Source of the DNA: Candidatus Rifleibacteriota bacterium
Lineage (GTDB): Bacteria; Muiribacteriota; Ozemobacteria; Ozemobacterales; Ozemobacteraceae
Length of the DNA stretch: 60,447 nt
Reading direction: 5' to 3'
Assembly (NCBI GenBank): GCA_015233565.1
Contig: JADFXM010000045.1
Location: 1-60,447 of the forward strand
The notes beneath the pieces are model-generated. The model worked only from the letters and a program-made list of their open reading frames with translations. It did not search any database and was not told the DNA's origin. The translations under genes and the position numbers were made by a program. Below are positions 59,780-60,447 of the stretch, piece after piece. The first letter of the stretch is position 1, and every line of letters begins with the position of its first letter.

Positions 59780-60340
59780 GTGGGCAAGGTTAAATTGTTT
59801 GTATTTTCGGCCATCATATTTTCTGTCGTTTCGTTTTTTAACGCTTTGGAAGCTCAGGAAGATTCGGAATTCACCAAACTTTCCGAATTTTTAAAGAGCA
59901 AATACCAAATTACCCTCGAAACAAAAGATTTGGTGATGATCAAAGCAGTTTACGCGTTCTGGGAATCCTTTGGAAAAAGCATCTGGCCTGGAGTAGACAT
60001 TTCAACGACCCCAATGTCAATTGTTTTTCCCCAAAAACAGAATATTCTCATCGGCCATCCGAATCCGCCAAAAGATGCGATATATCTTTCAGAAAGCCTC
60101 CCTTTTCTTAACAAAAAGGCATTTCTTTATCCCGATAGAACCTTTATGAACGGGCTTATGACCAGTCCCAACTACGAGGGGAAACCCACCGTCTTTTTTA
60201 ATACCATTCAAACTTACAACGAGTTTGTACATAAATATGCCCAAGACAACCACAAACCAGACTTGGAAAACTATCAGAAACCACTGCTTGAACATCTGGG
60301 TGGTATTCTTCACGAGCTTTTTGTAAATTTCCGCACCTAA
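59780..60340 (+). CDS. Secreted protein, possibly a shortened metallopeptidase
   Basis: A 186-residue exported protein. The signal peptide ends SFFNALEA-QED. The mature part has a substrate-pocket-like middle (GVDISTTPMSIVFPQKQN; AFLYPDRTFMNG) and ends LLEHLGGILHELFVNFRT. HELFV resembles the HExxH zinc helix with its last His replaced by Val, and the protein stops five residues later. In a working peptidase the third ligand would lie further on, so this may be a truncated or frameshifted member, or a coincidence. GTG start with AGGAAGG upstream. The last 107 bp of the window hold no gene. Confidence 0.6.
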   Translation: MGKVKLFVFSAIIFSVVSFFNALEAQEDSEFTKLSEFLKSKYQITLETKDLVMIKAVYAFWESFGKSIWPGVDISTTPMSIVFPQKQNILIGHPNPPKDAIYLSESLPFLNKKAFLYPDRTFMNGLMTSPNYEGKPTVFFNTIQTYNEFVHKYAQDNHKPDLENYQKPLLEHLGGILHELFVNFRT

Positions 60341-60447
60341 ATCTCATTTTTTGAGCCTAAATTCTCACGATCTTTTACCTGTCATATAAAGTGGTAGGTA
60401 TTACAACGCGAGAATATTCCTCACAACCGGAACCGCCAATGCCTTTA

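Overview
The window is an AT-rich chromosomal segment from a bacterium that looks diderm. Signs of an outer membrane are a protein ending in an aromatic residue after a barrel-like region, many signal peptides and lipoproteins, and minor type IV pilin genes. No rRNA, tRNA or CRISPR array was seen. The mix of a glmU-prs operon, split coaB/coaC, a DUF2520 protein beside panB, clostripain-type peptidase, HEAT-CheR fusion and very many Ser/Thr-rich surface proteins suggests an uncultured lineage (something like Riflebacteria would fit). That placement is inference only.

Layout. Positions 1-1.1 kb hold a ParB-like and a zinc-ribbon gene, probably passengers of a transposon that continues off the left edge. 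Positions 1.5-8.8 kb are one gene for a 2,427-residue protein made almost wholly of an eight-residue repeat. Next come a DAACS-family carboxylate/amino-acid symporter, probably started at CTG, two small secreted proteins, and an intergenic array of three 120-bp elements in alternating orientation. Positions 13.2-17.7 kb are a glmU-prs-TPR operon. A secreted HAD phosphatase and a secreted C11 peptidase are divergently transcribed around 19.4 kb.

Positions 21.2-30.9 kb are one minus-strand directon. It begins with a promoter at about 30.98 kb and a near-complete pantothenate/CoA pathway: DUF2520 protein (candidate ketopantoate reductase), panB, panC, coaC, coaB, coaX, panD. It ends with a type III modification methylase and a Res subunit that lacks its C-terminal nuclease domain. 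Positions 32-35.5 kb encode a receiver protein and a HEAT-repeat/CheR methyltransferase fusion, overlapping by 4 nt. Positions 35.6-42.0 kb hold three tandem paralogues of a large secreted family I do not recognise.

The right third is a cell-surface region. It has a secreted, degenerate DUF62 (SAM hydrolase-like) protein, a 1,540-residue TIG/NHL lipoprotein, a gluzincin-like peptidase with a long Thr/Ser tail, a degenerate UshA-like 5'-nucleotidase fused to a barrel-like domain, a PilX/GspK-like protein with two minor pilins, and three lipoprotein-like genes with Thr-x-Thr repeats. Two inverted copies of a ~215-bp repeat (50.9 and 59.3 kb) bracket the last part of this region.

The strongest candidates for undescribed biology are the octapeptide-repeat protein, the three-paralogue secreted family, the HEAT-CheR/receiver pair, and the Thr-x-Thr lipoproteins next to pilin genes. 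Start sites were moved from the longest reading frame where a ribosome-binding site, signal peptide or promoter supported it; each entry says so.
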